Of a stretch of DNA of 64,000 nt, positions 45,900-57,599 are shown piece by piece. The stretch is from Bos javanicus. Its lineage: Eukaryota > Chordata > Mammalia > Artiodactyla > Bovidae. A program made the position numbers and the translations under genes. Position 1 is the first letter of the stretch. Every line of letters starts with the position of its first letter. A model generated the notes under the pieces. It did not search any database, was not told the DNA's origin, and saw only the letters and a list, made by a program, of their open reading frames with translations. The stretch covers positions 57,613,614 to 57,677,613 of the forward strand of contig NC_083882.1 of the NCBI RefSeq assembly GCF_032452875.1, in the 5' to 3' direction.

Positions 45900-46105
45900 T
45901 GGGGTTTCCCTGCTGGCTCAGTCATTAAAGAACTGCTTGCAATGCAGGAGACCCAGGTTTGATTCCTGGGCGGGGAAGATCGCCTGGAGAAGGAAGTGGC
46001 AACCCACTCCAGTATTCTTGACTAGAAATCCCATGGACAGGGGAGCCTGGTGGGCTAGTTCATGAAGTTGCAAAAGAGTCAGACACGACTTAATGACTAA
46101 CAGGA
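45900..46105 (+). mobile_element. Bov-tA SINE
   Basis: Plus-strand Bov-tA from 'tggggtttccctgctggctc' to 'cttaatgactaacagg'. No clear target-site duplication. Confidence 0.93.
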
Positions 46106-47312
46106 TAAATTAACTACGAAGATGAATTGAGTGATAAACTCACTTCTTTAAATTTTTTTTGGTCCCAGTAGCTACAACTCTCAGGCATTTGTTGACAGTT
46201 GGTATGAATAGTGCTTCTTATGTCTAAGGAGCCTGCACAGGAATAGATTTGAAGGTTTTTTGTGTTTGTTTGTTTGTTTTTTTCTTTTTGTAATTTCAAT
46301 GTTAATTATTTCACTAAGGAGCCATCTGTATATGACAAAATGACATAAGCAATTTGAAGCCCACCATGCCATTTCCTCAAACATTAGAAAAAGCAAATGA
46401 ATAGGTAAATTGAGTGTGTGTGTGTTTGAACAGAGCCCCCATATAAACTTTTTTGCACACTGAAATTCTTAGAAGTCTTTATAATATTTCCTCTGTTAGG
46501 CCACTACAGACAGCCTTCTGTGTGGCTGTCCTCCCCCTGGCTGTCTGGGGAAAGTCCTCAGAATGCGGCAAACACACACAGTTAGGTGCACTGTGAATTT
46601 CTGAAGGCCTCCAATGAGTGAAGACAGTAGGTTGTTCAGAATAATGTTAATGGCAAAACTGCTGGAAATGGGCCACACGCCCAAACTCAAATGACCCTTG
46701 CTTTTTAGAAAGTCATAAAAAATGACTGTGTAAGACCCCAGTCCTACTCTAACACATGACTAGGATTTGTATTTATGGTCTATAGACTACAGTCTGAAAC
46801 AAGCCTAATATGAACCAGCTGTGTTTTGTAAGAGGAAAACTATGCAGACAGAGCAAGCGTGTTCTCAGTGGCCACAAGATGGCAGCCTCTTCATGGTTAA
46901 CTCTTCTGTGGTCTCCCTGCTTCTGCTGGGTTTTGATTTTAGGGTCAAGAAACTTGGGGTAGAGGGCAGGACTGGGAGCAGGGATTCGATCAAGGGCCAC
47001 AAATAAATAAAAAGTTACTTATTTTCTTTCTAAGATTTACTTTTTATCATAAATTTAAATTGTTACTTTATCTTGGGTTGTTCTCAGGAAGATGCTGAAA
47101 GCACAAGCATATTTACAGGGAGGGCTCTGCCCCAAAATTCCATCTGGTCTGAATCTACTGGGCTGGGGACCTGAGGTCACCTGGGGCCTATTTGAATCTT
47201 AAAGACAAACCAAGTTGAGACTCTTCCTGGTTGTGGTGACCACCTTAAGGCAAGGTTCTGCTTGTACCTGCAGGGAAGGACTCTTTCTTGTGATTTGTTT
47301 TTTTCAGTCTTC
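46106..47312. other. no gene or named repeat seen
   Basis: About 1.2 kb of single-copy-looking sequence. A GTTT-type run lies near 46258-46290. No supported ORF. Confidence 0.5.
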
Positions 47313-47315
47313 TAA

Positions 47316-49017
47316 GACTAGAGATCTCTTCAAGAAAATTAGAGATACCAAGGGAACATTTCATGCAAAGATGGGCTCGATAAAGGACAGAAATGGTATG
47401 GACCTAACAGAAGCAGAAGATATTAAGAAGAGGTGGCAAGAATACACAGAACTGTACAAAAAGATCTTCACGACCCAGATAATCACAATGGTGTGATCAC
47501 TCACTTAGAGCCAGACATCCTGGAATGTGAGGTCAAGTGGGCCTTAGGAAGCATCACTATGAACAAAGCTAGTGGATGTGATGGAATTCCAGTTGAGCTT
47601 TTTCAAATCCTAGAAGATGATGCTGTGAAAGTGCTGCACTCAATATGCCAGCAAATTTGGAAAACTCAGCAGTGGCCACAAGACTGGAAAAGGTCAGTTT
47701 TTATTCCAATCCCAAAGAAAGGCAATGCCAAAGAATGCTCAAACTACTGCACAATTGCACTCATCTCACACGCTAGTAAAGTAATGCTCAAAATTCTCCA
47801 AGCCAGGCTTCAGCAATATGTGAACTGTGAACTTCCAGATGTTCAAGTTGGTATTAGAAAAGGCAGAGGAACAAGACATCAAATTGCCAACATCCACTGG
47901 ATCACCAAAAAAGCAAGAGAAAAACATCTGTTTCTGCTTTATTGACTATGCCAAAGCCTTTGACTATGTGGATCACAATAAACTATGGAAAATTCTGAAA
48001 GAGGTGGGAATACCAGACCACCTGACCTGCCTCCTGAGAAACCTGTATGCAGGTCAGGAAGCAACAGTTAGAACTGGACATGGAACAACAGACTGGTTCC
48101 AAATAGGAAAAGGAGTACATCAAGGCTGTATATTGTCACCCTGCTTATTTAACTTATATGCAGAGTACATCTAGAGAAATGCTGGGCTGGAAGAAGCACA
48201 AGCTGGCATCAAGATTGCCGGGAGCAATATCAATAACCTCGGATATGTAGATGACACCACCCTTATGGCAGAAAGTGAAGAACTAAAGAGCCTCTTGATG
48301 AAAGTGAAAGAGGAGAGTGAAAAAGTTGGCTTAAAGCTCAACATTCAGAAAACTAAGATCATGGCATCTGGTCCCATCACTTCATGGGAAATAGACGGGG
48401 AAACAGTGGAAACAGTGGCTGACTTTACTTTTCTGGGCTCCAAAATCACTGCAGATGGTGATTGCAGCCATGAAATTAAAAGACACTTGCTCCTTGGAAG
48501 GAAAGTTATGACCAACCTAGACAGCATATTAAAAAGCAGAGACATCACTTTCATAAAGGTTCATCTAGTCAAAGCTATGGTTTTTCCAGTAGTCATGTAT
48601 GGGTGTGAGAGTTGGACTATAAAGAAAGCTGAGTGTCAAAGAAATGAAGCTTTTGAACTGTGATGTTGGATAAGACTCTTGAGAGTCCCTTGGACTGCAA
48701 GGAGATCCAACCAGTCCATCCTAAAGAAAATCAGTCCTGGGTGTTCATTGGTAGGACTGATTTTGAAGGTGAAACTCCAATACTTTGGCCACCTGATGAG
48801 AAGAGCTGAATCATTTGAAAAGACCCTGATGCTGGGAAAGATTGAGGGCAGCAGGAGAAGGGGACGACAGAGGATGAGATGGTTGGATGGCATCACTGAC
48901 TCAATGGACATGGGTTTGGGTGGATTCCAGGAGTTGGTGATGAACAGGGAGGCCTGGTGTGCTGCGGTTCATGGGGTCGCAAAGAGTCAGACACGACTGA
49001 GTGAATGAACTGAACTG
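47316..49017 (+). mobile_element. BovB LINE, 5'-truncated (1.7 kb)
   Basis: Plus-strand BovB from the endonuclease-RT linker to the 3' tip with ACTGA tail. Coding remnants are described separately. Target-site duplication not found. Confidence 0.96.
47433..48663 (+). pseudogene. BovB ORF2 relic with YVDD variant in RT motif C
   Basis: Frame 47433-47945 holds the N-terminal RT. A deletion of about 10 bases near 47920 shifts the frame, and the RT continues in frame 47827-48174 with motif A (FCFIDYAKAFD) and motif B (GCILSPCLF). A TAG stop at 48172-48174 replaces a methionine codon. The same frame resumes and carries motif C as YVDD at 48244-48255, where other BovB copies here have YADD, then continues to 48663. 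Not functional. Confidence 0.92.
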
Positions 49018-49336
49018 AAGTACTTGAAAATTCTCGTTATATTTTATTTACTTAAAATTCTAATTTTAATTTAATTTTCTCATTTTACTAAGCACTTTTA
49101 ACTGCAATAATTTATAACATCTTTTTTGAGAAAAGGCAACAGAGTTTCATTCAATAAAGACAGTAAATGTGTTTGACATTCCTTCATAAAACCATTCTTT
49201 TTGACATGTTATGTTACTAAACAAGAACAAAATTTTAAATACAAGAAAAATGAAAAAGAAAAACATAAAACAATATATCTTATTACCACCTAAAGAGAAA
49301 CCCTGTTAACTGTTTTATAAGATCCCATATCTATAT
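49018..49336. other. no gene or named repeat seen
   Basis: AT-rich sequence between a BovB tail and an L1 target site. Confidence 0.5.
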
Positions 49337-49350
49337 AAATAGGGTATTTT

Positions 49351-49447
49351 CCATTGTATATTCTTGCCTCCTTTGTCAAAGATAAGGTGTCCATATGTGC
49401 GTGGATTTATCTCTGGGCTTGACAAAGGAGGCAAGAATATACAATGG
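49351..49447. repeat. 27-bp perfect inverted repeat at the L1 inversion junction
   Basis: 49351-49377 is the exact reverse complement of 49421-49447, with 43 bases between. It arises because the inverted and direct L1 segments overlap, as in twin priming. Confidence 0.97.
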
Positions 49448-50755
49448 ATTAAAGACAATCTCTTTAACAAGTGGTGCTGGGAAATCTGGTCAACCACTTG
49501 TAAAAGAATGAAACTAGAACACTTTCTAACACCATATACAAAAATAAACTCAAAATGGATTAAAGATCTCAACGTAAGACCAGAAACTATAAAACTCCTA
49601 GAGGAGAACATAGGCAAAACACTCTCTGACATACATCATAGCAGGATCCTCTATGACCCACCTCCCAGAATATTGGAAATAAAAGCAAAAATAAACAAAT
49701 GGGACCTAATTAAACTTAAAAGCTTCTGCACATCAAAGGAAACTATTAGCAAGGTGAAAAGACAGCCTTCAGAATGGGAGAAAATAATAGTAAATGAAGC
49801 AACCGACAAACAACTAATCTCAAAAATATACAAGCAACTCCTCCAGCTCAACTCCAGAAAAATAAATGACCCAATCAAAAAATGGGCCAAAGATCTAAAC
49901 AGACATTTCTCCAAAGAAGACATACAGATGGCTAACAAACACATGAAAAGATGCTCAACATCACTCATTATCAGAGAAATGCAAATCAAAACCACTATGA
50001 GATACCATTTCACACCAGTCAGAATGGCTGCGATCCAAAAGTCTACAAACAATAAATGCTGGAGAGGGTGTGGAGAAAAGGGAACCCTCTTACACTGTTG
50101 GTGGGAATGCAAACTAGTACAGCCACTATGGGGAACAGTGTGGAGATTCCTTAAAAAACTGGAAATCATTGCCTTATGATCCAGCAATCCCACTGCTGGG
50201 CATACACACTGAGGAAACCAGAAGGGAAAGAGACACGTGTACCCCAATGTTCATTGCAGCACTGTTTATAATAGCCAGGACATGGAAGCAACCTAGATGC
50301 CATCAGCAGATGAATGGATAAGAAAGCAGTGCTACATATACACAATGGAGTATTACTCAGCCATTAAAAAGAATACATTTGAATCGGTTCTAATGAGGTG
50401 GATGAAACTGGAGCCTATTATACAGAGTGAAGTAAGCCAGAAAGAAAAACACCAATACAGTATACTAACGCATATATATGGAATTTAGAAAGATGGTAAC
50501 GATAACCCTGTATACGAGACAGCAAAAGAGACACTGATGTATAGAACAGGCTTATGGACTCTGTGGGAGAGGGAGAGGGTGGCAAGATTTGGGAGAATGG
50601 CATTGAAACATGTGAAATGTCCTGTATGAAACGAGATGCCAGTCCAGGTTCAATGCACAATGCTGGATGCTTGGGACTGGTGCACTGGGACGACCCAGAG
50701 GGATGGTATGGGGAGGGAGGAGGGAGGAGGGTTCAGGATGGATTTAAAAAAAAAA
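49351..50755 (+). mobile_element. ruminant L1 LINE with 5' inversion and 14-bp target-site duplication
   Basis: The segment 49351-49420 is L1 ORF2 sequence in minus orientation; from 49421 the L1 runs in plus orientation through ORF2 (frames 49364-50179 and 50297-50488) into the 3' UTR and a poly(A) tail. The repeat aaatagggtatttt lies at 49337-49350 and 50756-50769. ORF2 carries single-base changes that shift the frame near 50165 and 50300. About 100 bases of the usual 3' end are missing before the A-tail. Confidence 0.96.
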
Positions 50756-50875
50756 AAATAGGGTATTTTTCCAAAAATTGAATTTTACTATATAGAGATT
50801 ATCTTTTGTAGGTTTAAAAAAGATTTGACAATGTATTATATACATTTTTCTATGTCAAAAATGTATTGGTGCTGG

Positions 50876-51012
50876 TAGTTTAGTTGCTACGTCACGTTTG
50901 ACTCTTAAGACTCCATGTACGTAGCCCTCCAGGCTCCTCTGTCCATGGGATTTCCCAGATAAGAATACTGGAGTGGGTTACCATGTCCTTCTCCAGGGGA
51001 TCTTCCAGTATG
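50876..51012 (-). mobile_element. Bov-tA SINE fragment
   Basis: Minus-strand BovB-like 3' part and body; the tRNA-like head is absent. The 7-base repeat atgtatt may flank it (near 50862 and 51009). Confidence 0.85.
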
Positions 51013-52597
51013 TATTCAGAAGGATACATACTGAATTGGGACTGGCTGTAAAACTAGAGGTCTAAGGGGACAGCAAAGAAACATTTGAGATTTTATTTGA
51101 TATTTTTATTGTTTTAGAATGTTTATAGTGAGCCACATATTGTTTTTATAAATAAAGATAAATGAATGTCAAGAGAAAACATCAGTTTACTGAGCACAGG
51201 TCTCTCATGGGTAGAAAGGAAGAAGGATAATTCTGCAAAATGCCTAACTCATGGTTTATAGAACAGCCCCTCTGGTCTCACTTCATTGTGTGGTTTCTCC
51301 AGCAGCCCCAAAGACCTTATTCTCAGGGGGTCATGTGATTCATGCTGTACTGTGCCTTTAAAGCCTCCCTTGAAGAAAATCCTTTGTGAGGTTTAAATCT
51401 GGACCTCTTTATCTTCAAATAGTTGTAGACAGTGATATTAGGTTTCACGAAGAAATACTGTGGATTGGCAGACCTGAGTCATTAACACAGGTGTCCCTTC
51501 AGAGGGAACAGAGGATCTAAAAATGAAGACATTTTTTCTGGGAGTTAAGCAATAGGATGAGAAAGTAAAACTCAGGGAAATGTTAAGTTCTTCATGTTCC
51601 AAAAATAAAGGTGCAAGAATTGGAATTGATTCACTCTAATGACTCTCCCAAATCTTACTCGGTGGCCTCCTAGGAATCTATAAAGATTATAACAGGGGTC
51701 TGCAAATCAGCTTCCATATTTCTTAAAATGTAATGGTAATCATATGTTTCATCACAATAATTCCGTGTAAATTGGCTAAATATCAAGGGTCTTCCCTTGT
51801 TTAAAACCATCTCAACTCACTTTGATATACCATGCCAACTTAGAAAATTTTGTTTTTAGTAAAAATGTAGGAATAATTAACAATTACTTAAGAAATGGAA
51901 ACTTTACCTTATTTTTGACACTGAGTCTCATCTATTTCTTGAGCTCTACTCTTTGTTTAATCTTTCAGCTGGTTTCCCTTCTTGTGTCCCATCTTGTGAT
52001 TCACACTGGTGTCTCCTCAGGACACTCTTTTCTATCTGATATCTCTGAGAAGCTCTGGTAAGACCTACCCAGAATTCCAGGCTTCTCTTCCTTGGTTTCT
52101 GCAGAAGTGCAGTGGAATCTGCTTGTTTTTAGCTTGGAAACATGTTTTTTCCAAGAATCAGGCAGAATCTTTACTTAGGACTCTAGGCAAGTATCTAGTG
52201 GAGGAGTGATTCTCCCAAGAGAGCCACCAGAGACCCAGACTCCTGATCTGAAAGCAGTAAAATAAAATAAAAAACCCAGATTATAGGTTATGCTATTTGG
52301 GAATTGGGTAAAGCCAAGATGACTGAGGAAAGCTTTTAATAAAAACCATAGGGGCTTATTTCAAACACAGACATTTTTGAGTGACGTTTTATCCTTTAGT
52401 TCTAAAGTAACAGACGACATTCTTCCTTGTATCCTCATTTTCTCTCTCTAGGAGAACTTTCAAAAGATAATGTAGCAACTGACCACTGTTGGGGAACTAA
52501 ATAATTTTAGAGACTTCCTAAAGGTCTTTCTGAGATACAAGAGGAAATAACCTAATTCTTGATCTCTAGGAGTTTACAAGTGTGACAAGCAGGTTTG
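51013..52597. other. no gene or named repeat seen
   Basis: About 1.6 kb of single-copy-looking sequence. The short plus-strand frames at 51822-52209 have no recognisable domain. Confidence 0.5.
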
Positions 52598-52663
52598 TTG
52601 CTATTTTAGCTGCTAAACCATGTTCAACTCTTTCAGAACCCCATGGACTATAGCCAGTCTGCA
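52598..52663 (-). mobile_element. BovB/Bov-A tip fragment (diverged)
   Basis: 'gctgctaaaccatgttcaac' and 'aaccccatggactatagcc' match the shared tip in minus orientation. Confidence 0.7.
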
Positions 52664-52794
52664 GAACACAACAGAAGGTTGACTAAAATGTGTGCCAAAG
52701 TCTGTGAAAGTGAAGATAAACAGGAGCAGAAAGGTCTTTCTGTTTCCTAGAGAAACATTTGCACTGGTCCCCAGAGATTAATACAATTTTTTTT

Positions 52795-53140
52795 TTTTTT
52801 TAAAGAATGGAAAGAAAGAATTTTAGCTGTAAGGTACAACATGAGCAAAAACTTGGAGGCATGAAGAATGAATGATAAAAGGGAGAATGATAAGCATGGT
52901 ATGATTGCTGAAGTTCAAACTAGAGGGGGCTGTAGTGGGAAGGAATTCTGCAAAGAATTTCAGGGCCAGAATATACTGTGCCCTGAATCCCAGGCTTGGA
53001 GGATTTTATTCTGTTCTATATTCAATAAAAAGCCATTGAAGGATTTTAAGCAAGAGTTATTTTCAGGGCTATGCCTTAGAAAGATTTATCTGGCAGAAAC
53101 AGTAAGATAGTAAGATTGGAGGCCAGGAAACCAATTATTA
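52795..53140 (-). repeat. L2 LINE relic
   Basis: 'gcaaaaacttggaggcatga', 'aggattttattctgttcta', 'aagccattgaaggattttaa' and 'cagtaagatagtaag' fall in the order of a reversed L2 3' region. An 80-codon frame through it is incidental. Confidence 0.65.
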
Positions 53141-53655
53141 AAATAATACCAATGGCAGATGTTGAAGACCTAAAATAGTACATTATGAAAAGAAAGAGAC
53201 TGAGTTTTGGCCACAAAAACATCTGTCATTTGAGAAGGTGGGCACTGAGCTTTAGCCTATGGCTGTCAACTCCATCCCTGTCTCTGTCCCCAGGAAGATC
53301 TAAAGTAAATATTTTTACTTGAAAAGAGGCTCTACAAAAACAGATATAAAACATTTCTTGTGGGGCTTATGGGCATCAATAGTGCCATGAAAAGAGGAAA
53401 CGCTCTGGCAAAGTTAAGACCTGATGGTCACATTTCCAAATGCTACTTTATCCTTTAAATAATACCTGCAATATAGTCAAAGCAGGAGAATTATAACATT
53501 TACTGCTTCTGTAGAGAAAAATGGCTTCCATTGCCTCTTCACAGAAGGTTGAATTCACAAGTTTATCCTGGGAAATTTGTTTTGGATAAACAACTTAGGA
53601 TAAGATCATGACAAATTTAGGCCACAGAAATTAGGAATTTCAAATTAAAGAATGT
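53141..53655. other. no gene or named repeat seen
   Basis: Nothing supported. Confidence 0.45.
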
Positions 53656-53659
53656 TAGG

Positions 53660-53881
53660 ACTTGAGCATGCTGGCTCAGTCACTAAGTATTGTAGAACTC
53701 TTTGTGACCCCATGGACTGTAGCCCACCAGGCTTCTCTGTCCATGGGATTTTCCAGGCAAGAAAGAATACTGGAGTGGATTGCCATTTCCTTCTCCAGGG
53801 GATCTTCCCAACCCAGAGACTGAGCCTGCGTCTCCTGCATTGGCAGGTGATTTCTTTACCACTGAGCCACTAGGAAGCCCC
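53660..53881 (-). mobile_element. Bov-tA SINE
   Basis: Complete minus-strand Bov-tA with a small 'aagaaagaatac' expansion in the body. Confidence 0.93.
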
Positions 53882-54179
53882 CATGAGAACTTCAGGTACA
53901 AAATAATGTACCTGTTCTGGATTTTCCTAACCTTTGCATGTTGTTTATTTATTTATTTTTTAACATTTAACAGAGAGCTTCACTCTTTTGTCATGACCAG
54001 TGTGACCCTATTTTATTACCAGAGTCTAGTCCATCAATCATGTCCCAGAACTTCTTAAAGCTTTCTATAGCCAGGTAACATTTTTTATCACCTTTAAATA
54101 ACCAATATAGTCTCAATCCATGGATAGATTAAAAAAAACCTCAAACTCAATAGTGATTATTTGTATAGCCCTGTGTCCA

Positions 54180-54400
54180 TGTGTGCATGCTCAGTAGCTT
54201 CAGTTGTATCTAACTCTTGGCAGCCTCATGAGCTGTAGCCCACCAGGCTCCTCCGTCCATGGGATCTTTCAGGTGAGAATGGAACAGTTTACCATGTCCT
54301 CCTCCAGCAGATCTTCCCAACCCAGGGACTGAACTGGTGTCTCCTGTGTCTCTTGCATTGCAGGTGAATTCTTTACCTACTGAGAAAGCTGGGAAGCCTT
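54180..54400 (-). mobile_element. Bov-tA SINE
   Basis: Minus-strand Bov-tA with a small duplication in the tRNA-like part ('gtctcctgtgtctcttgc'). Confidence 0.9.
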
Positions 54401-54414
54401 TATAATTTCCATTA

Positions 54415-54561
54415 AACTTTCAGAGACACTAAAAGCAATTTAATGATTCTTGTCACTACCTTACAAGGATTCCAGGAACTTTGGGTGAGGAACCATAGTT
54501 CTAACCTTATTTCTGATGAAAATGAGATACAGAGAAGGGAAATGATTTCCAGAGACATATA
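54415..54561 (-). repeat. MIR SINE fragment
   Basis: 'gatgaaaatgagatacagag' and 'aagggaaatgatttccagag' fit a reversed MIR core. Confidence 0.5.
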
Positions 54562-54628
54562 AGGCTACAGTCCATGGGGCCGCAAAGAGTTGGACACGTC
54601 TGAGCAACTTCACTTTCACTTTCTTTCA
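54562..54628 (+). mobile_element. Bov-A fragment
   Basis: About 65 bases: 'ggctacagtccatggggccg' to 'cttcactttcactttc', the end of a first BOV-A2 unit plus linker. Confidence 0.85.
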
Positions 54629-55325
54629 TAAGAGTCCTCAACATCTTATAATTTAATCTTAAGAAACTTTTCAGGCCAAGAAAAAAAAGGGCAATCTTAT
54701 AATATGTTTCAGTGGTTCTTTGCATCCCTAGATTATGAGGCTGGTTTACATGCTGCCTGGCTTCTAACTTACAAGTAGAAGGCCAATGACTGCCCATAGA
54801 GCCATGCTCTTGTCAGTAGGTTTTTCCCCAAAAGTGTTTAATTATATGCAAAAAAGCAGCAGCTGTCTTTGATTCCACAATGTGCTTAGCTAATTTCCTC
54901 AGGTTGCTTAACACTGCCATCTGGACACATTACTGCTCTCTTTGGATCACTTTTAAATAACCATGACAAGGAAAAATTTTTAAGTGAAAAAAAAAATAGG
55001 AAGACAAAAGAAAAAAAAAAAAAAACGAACAGAAAATGAAACAATGGGAAGAAGCAAGACAAGATTGATCTTCCTGGTGGGAAAATATAGCTGCATGGTA
55101 ACTTCATCTTAGTTCTGGGAAAAGAAGCCTGGCTGTGTCACATCCCTCTTCTCTGATATTCTCCTCCTTTCTTTGCTTCTTTATCCCTGCTCTCTTTTCC
55201 TTAACTCAGTGCAGATAGGCCCTGGAGCATTTCAAGTACCAGGTTTCTATTGGAGGACTCCTGTCAGTGCAAAAGAAGGACACAATCAGAATGTTTGCTT
55301 CTTCACCTATGTATTTGATTCCAGC
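54629..55325. other. no gene or named repeat seen
   Basis: A-runs near 54988 and 55010; nothing else supported. Confidence 0.45.
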
Positions 55326-55530
55326 GCTCAGTCACTCAGTCGTGTCTGACTCTTTGTGATCCCATGGCCTGTACCCCACCAGGTTCCTCTGTCCATGGAA
55401 TTTCCAGGCAAGAATACTGGAGCAGGTTGCCATTTTCTACTCAAGGGGATCTCTCCAACCCAGGAATTGAACACACATTTCTTGCATCTCCTGCATTGGT
55501 AGGCGAATTCTTCACCATTAGCACTACCAG
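55326..55530 (-). mobile_element. Bov-tA SINE
   Basis: Minus-strand Bov-tA, moderately diverged, tRNA-like head 'gaattgaacacacatttctt'. Confidence 0.9.
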
Positions 55531-56233
55531 ATGCTATAAATTAGTGATTAGAAAAGTATTTGTAGTAACTGAGCATCGTGTTGATGTGCAGACTATATGT
55601 GGCCTGAGTAGATAAATGTAGGATATCAGCAGTGTTTTCAAATACACAAAGTGTGTGTGCTCTTACAAGCAAGGCAGAAAGACTCCTGTCTGGTTCTATT
55701 ATCTTTGATCAAATATCTTGTATAACTTCTTGCTAAATATCCATCAGTGTATTTCTTAGTGCTTTCCATAACAAAAACACATATCAGCCTGCTTTGACTT
55801 TCAGAAAGTGTTTTCTTATAATACGCAAAAATTAGTCTCCCTGCGGGCTACCCCTTTTGTCTTCATCTTACATCCTTTAGTCATGAACAAAAAGTTAAAG
55901 GTTCGGAACCCAAATGTAATCAGTCCCTTTGAATTGAGCAGCCTCTGGGGGTTTCAGAAACCAGAAGGTAGAAGGGAAGAGAACGAAGCATCCTGCCTGT
56001 TAGATAGACGCTGGCTTGAGCAAATACTATGCTTCATGACTTTATATACTTTATACGTATATATACTTTATATATGACCTAAGCTGGTAAAGTAGACCTT
56101 ATCCTTTACAAATGTGTGTGTGTGTTGTGTATGTGTGTTTACAAACATGCTGGAATAATTTATTCTTATTTCAACAATATATTAAGGCTGTTTTTCCCAG
56201 CATGATCTAAACATACATATTAGTATACATCTA
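55531..56233. other. no gene seen; TG microsatellite at 56112-56139
   Basis: Single-copy-looking, with AT-rich 'tatata' runs at 56040-56075 and a TG-rich run at 56112-56139. Confidence 0.5.
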
Positions 56234-56243
56234 TTACTCTCTC

Positions 56244-56387
56244 CAGAGAAGGCACTGGCAACCCACTCCAGTACTCTTGCCTGGAAACTCCCATGGATGG
56301 AGGAGCCTGGTGGGCTGCCGTCTATGGGGTCGCACAGAGTCGGACACGACTGAAGTGACTTAGCAGCAGCAGCAGCAGCAACATTAC
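56244..56387 (+). mobile_element. Bov-A monomer SINE with (CAG)n tail and 10-bp duplication
   Basis: A single Bov-A unit with AGC-repeat tail. The repeat ttactctctc lies at 56234-56243 and 56388-56397. Confidence 0.95.
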
Positions 56388-56469
56388 TTACTCTCTCATT
56401 TTTCATACCTTGACTCTCAGTGTAGCCTAAGATTGAATGAGCATTTAGAGGCTACATTATGATATTCGA

Positions 56470-56652
56470 ACCTGCTGCTGCTGCTGCTACCGCTGCTGCT
56501 AAGTCGCTTCAGTCGTGTCCGACTCTGTGCGACCCCATAGACGGCAGCTCACCAGGCTCCCCCATCCCTGGGATTCTCCAGACAAGAACACTGGAGTGGG
56601 TTGCCATTTCCTTCTCCAATGCATGAAAGTGAAAAGTGAAAGTGAAGTGGAG
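56470..56652 (-). mobile_element. Bov-A SINE, inverted neighbour
   Basis: Minus-strand Bov-A unit with a (GCT)n tail at left (about 56472-56500) and linker at right. Only about 80 bases separate it from the plus-strand copy. Confidence 0.93.
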
Positions 56653-57599
56653 TCTAAAATCCTGAATCTCCTTACAACTCTGCTATTCTGTTCTTGAAAA
56701 TTCATCTTGGTGGTTCACAATTGCTGTTTTATAGCCTCCAGCATCTTTTTTTCCCTCCTATTAGTAGTAGCAATAACTTAAATTTGAGATGAACAAGGAT
56801 AAAGGGAGAGATTATAATTAAAATGCTCTTTTCTTTCTTAGTGTAGACATCGGCATATAGCTGAGCATTCAGACTCTGTTTGCCCAGGATACTTAGTTTT
56901 ATATAAAGAAAGTCAGATTGAGAATAAAAATGGTTCCACATTTTCATTCCAGAAGTGGCCTTTCCGGAGGATTAAAGATGTTCTTATTATCTAGATAATT
57001 AGACTGAACTTGTTCCTCTTTTTTGCAGTAGGATCCTAGGTCTCGTAATTTCTAGGTGTTAGCTGGTATCTTTCAAATATTTTTTCTTATTAAGAATATC
57101 CAGTATTGTACTGTGTTGTGTGTGATCTACGAATATATAAATGATATACATTTTGGCCACAGTAGAAAACATATCCTTTTCTCATTAAAATTATTGTTTT
57201 TAACTTGTGGCCCATTGACTCACACAACGTGGACATTTTTGGTACCTTGTTCTGCCAAATAACTTATTCCCTAATCCATTCTGTTTCATTTTATTCTGTT
57301 AGATTTGCAGAAATGAAAAATATGTCCTTAATATTGTTATCAAATATTTGATAAATATATTGCTATCTGTAGGGAACATCTTTTTCCTCTCTCATAATTT
57401 TTAAGACATGTTTGTGACCTCATATGAGCAAACGTGAATGTTTTTAAAAATTAAATCATATACACTTATTCATCCCTTTGTGGTTTTTTTTTTTTTTTTT
57501 TTTACTGTCCTTAGTGAATCTCTAAAACTTTAAAATGTCTACTTGGTGCAATATGGAAAAGAACAGGTATAATTAACCCAAGGTGTCAGTAATGAAATT
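56653..57599. other. no gene seen; poly(T) at 57484-57503
   Basis: AT-rich. The T-run is about 20 bases. No supported ORF or named repeat. Confidence 0.5.
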
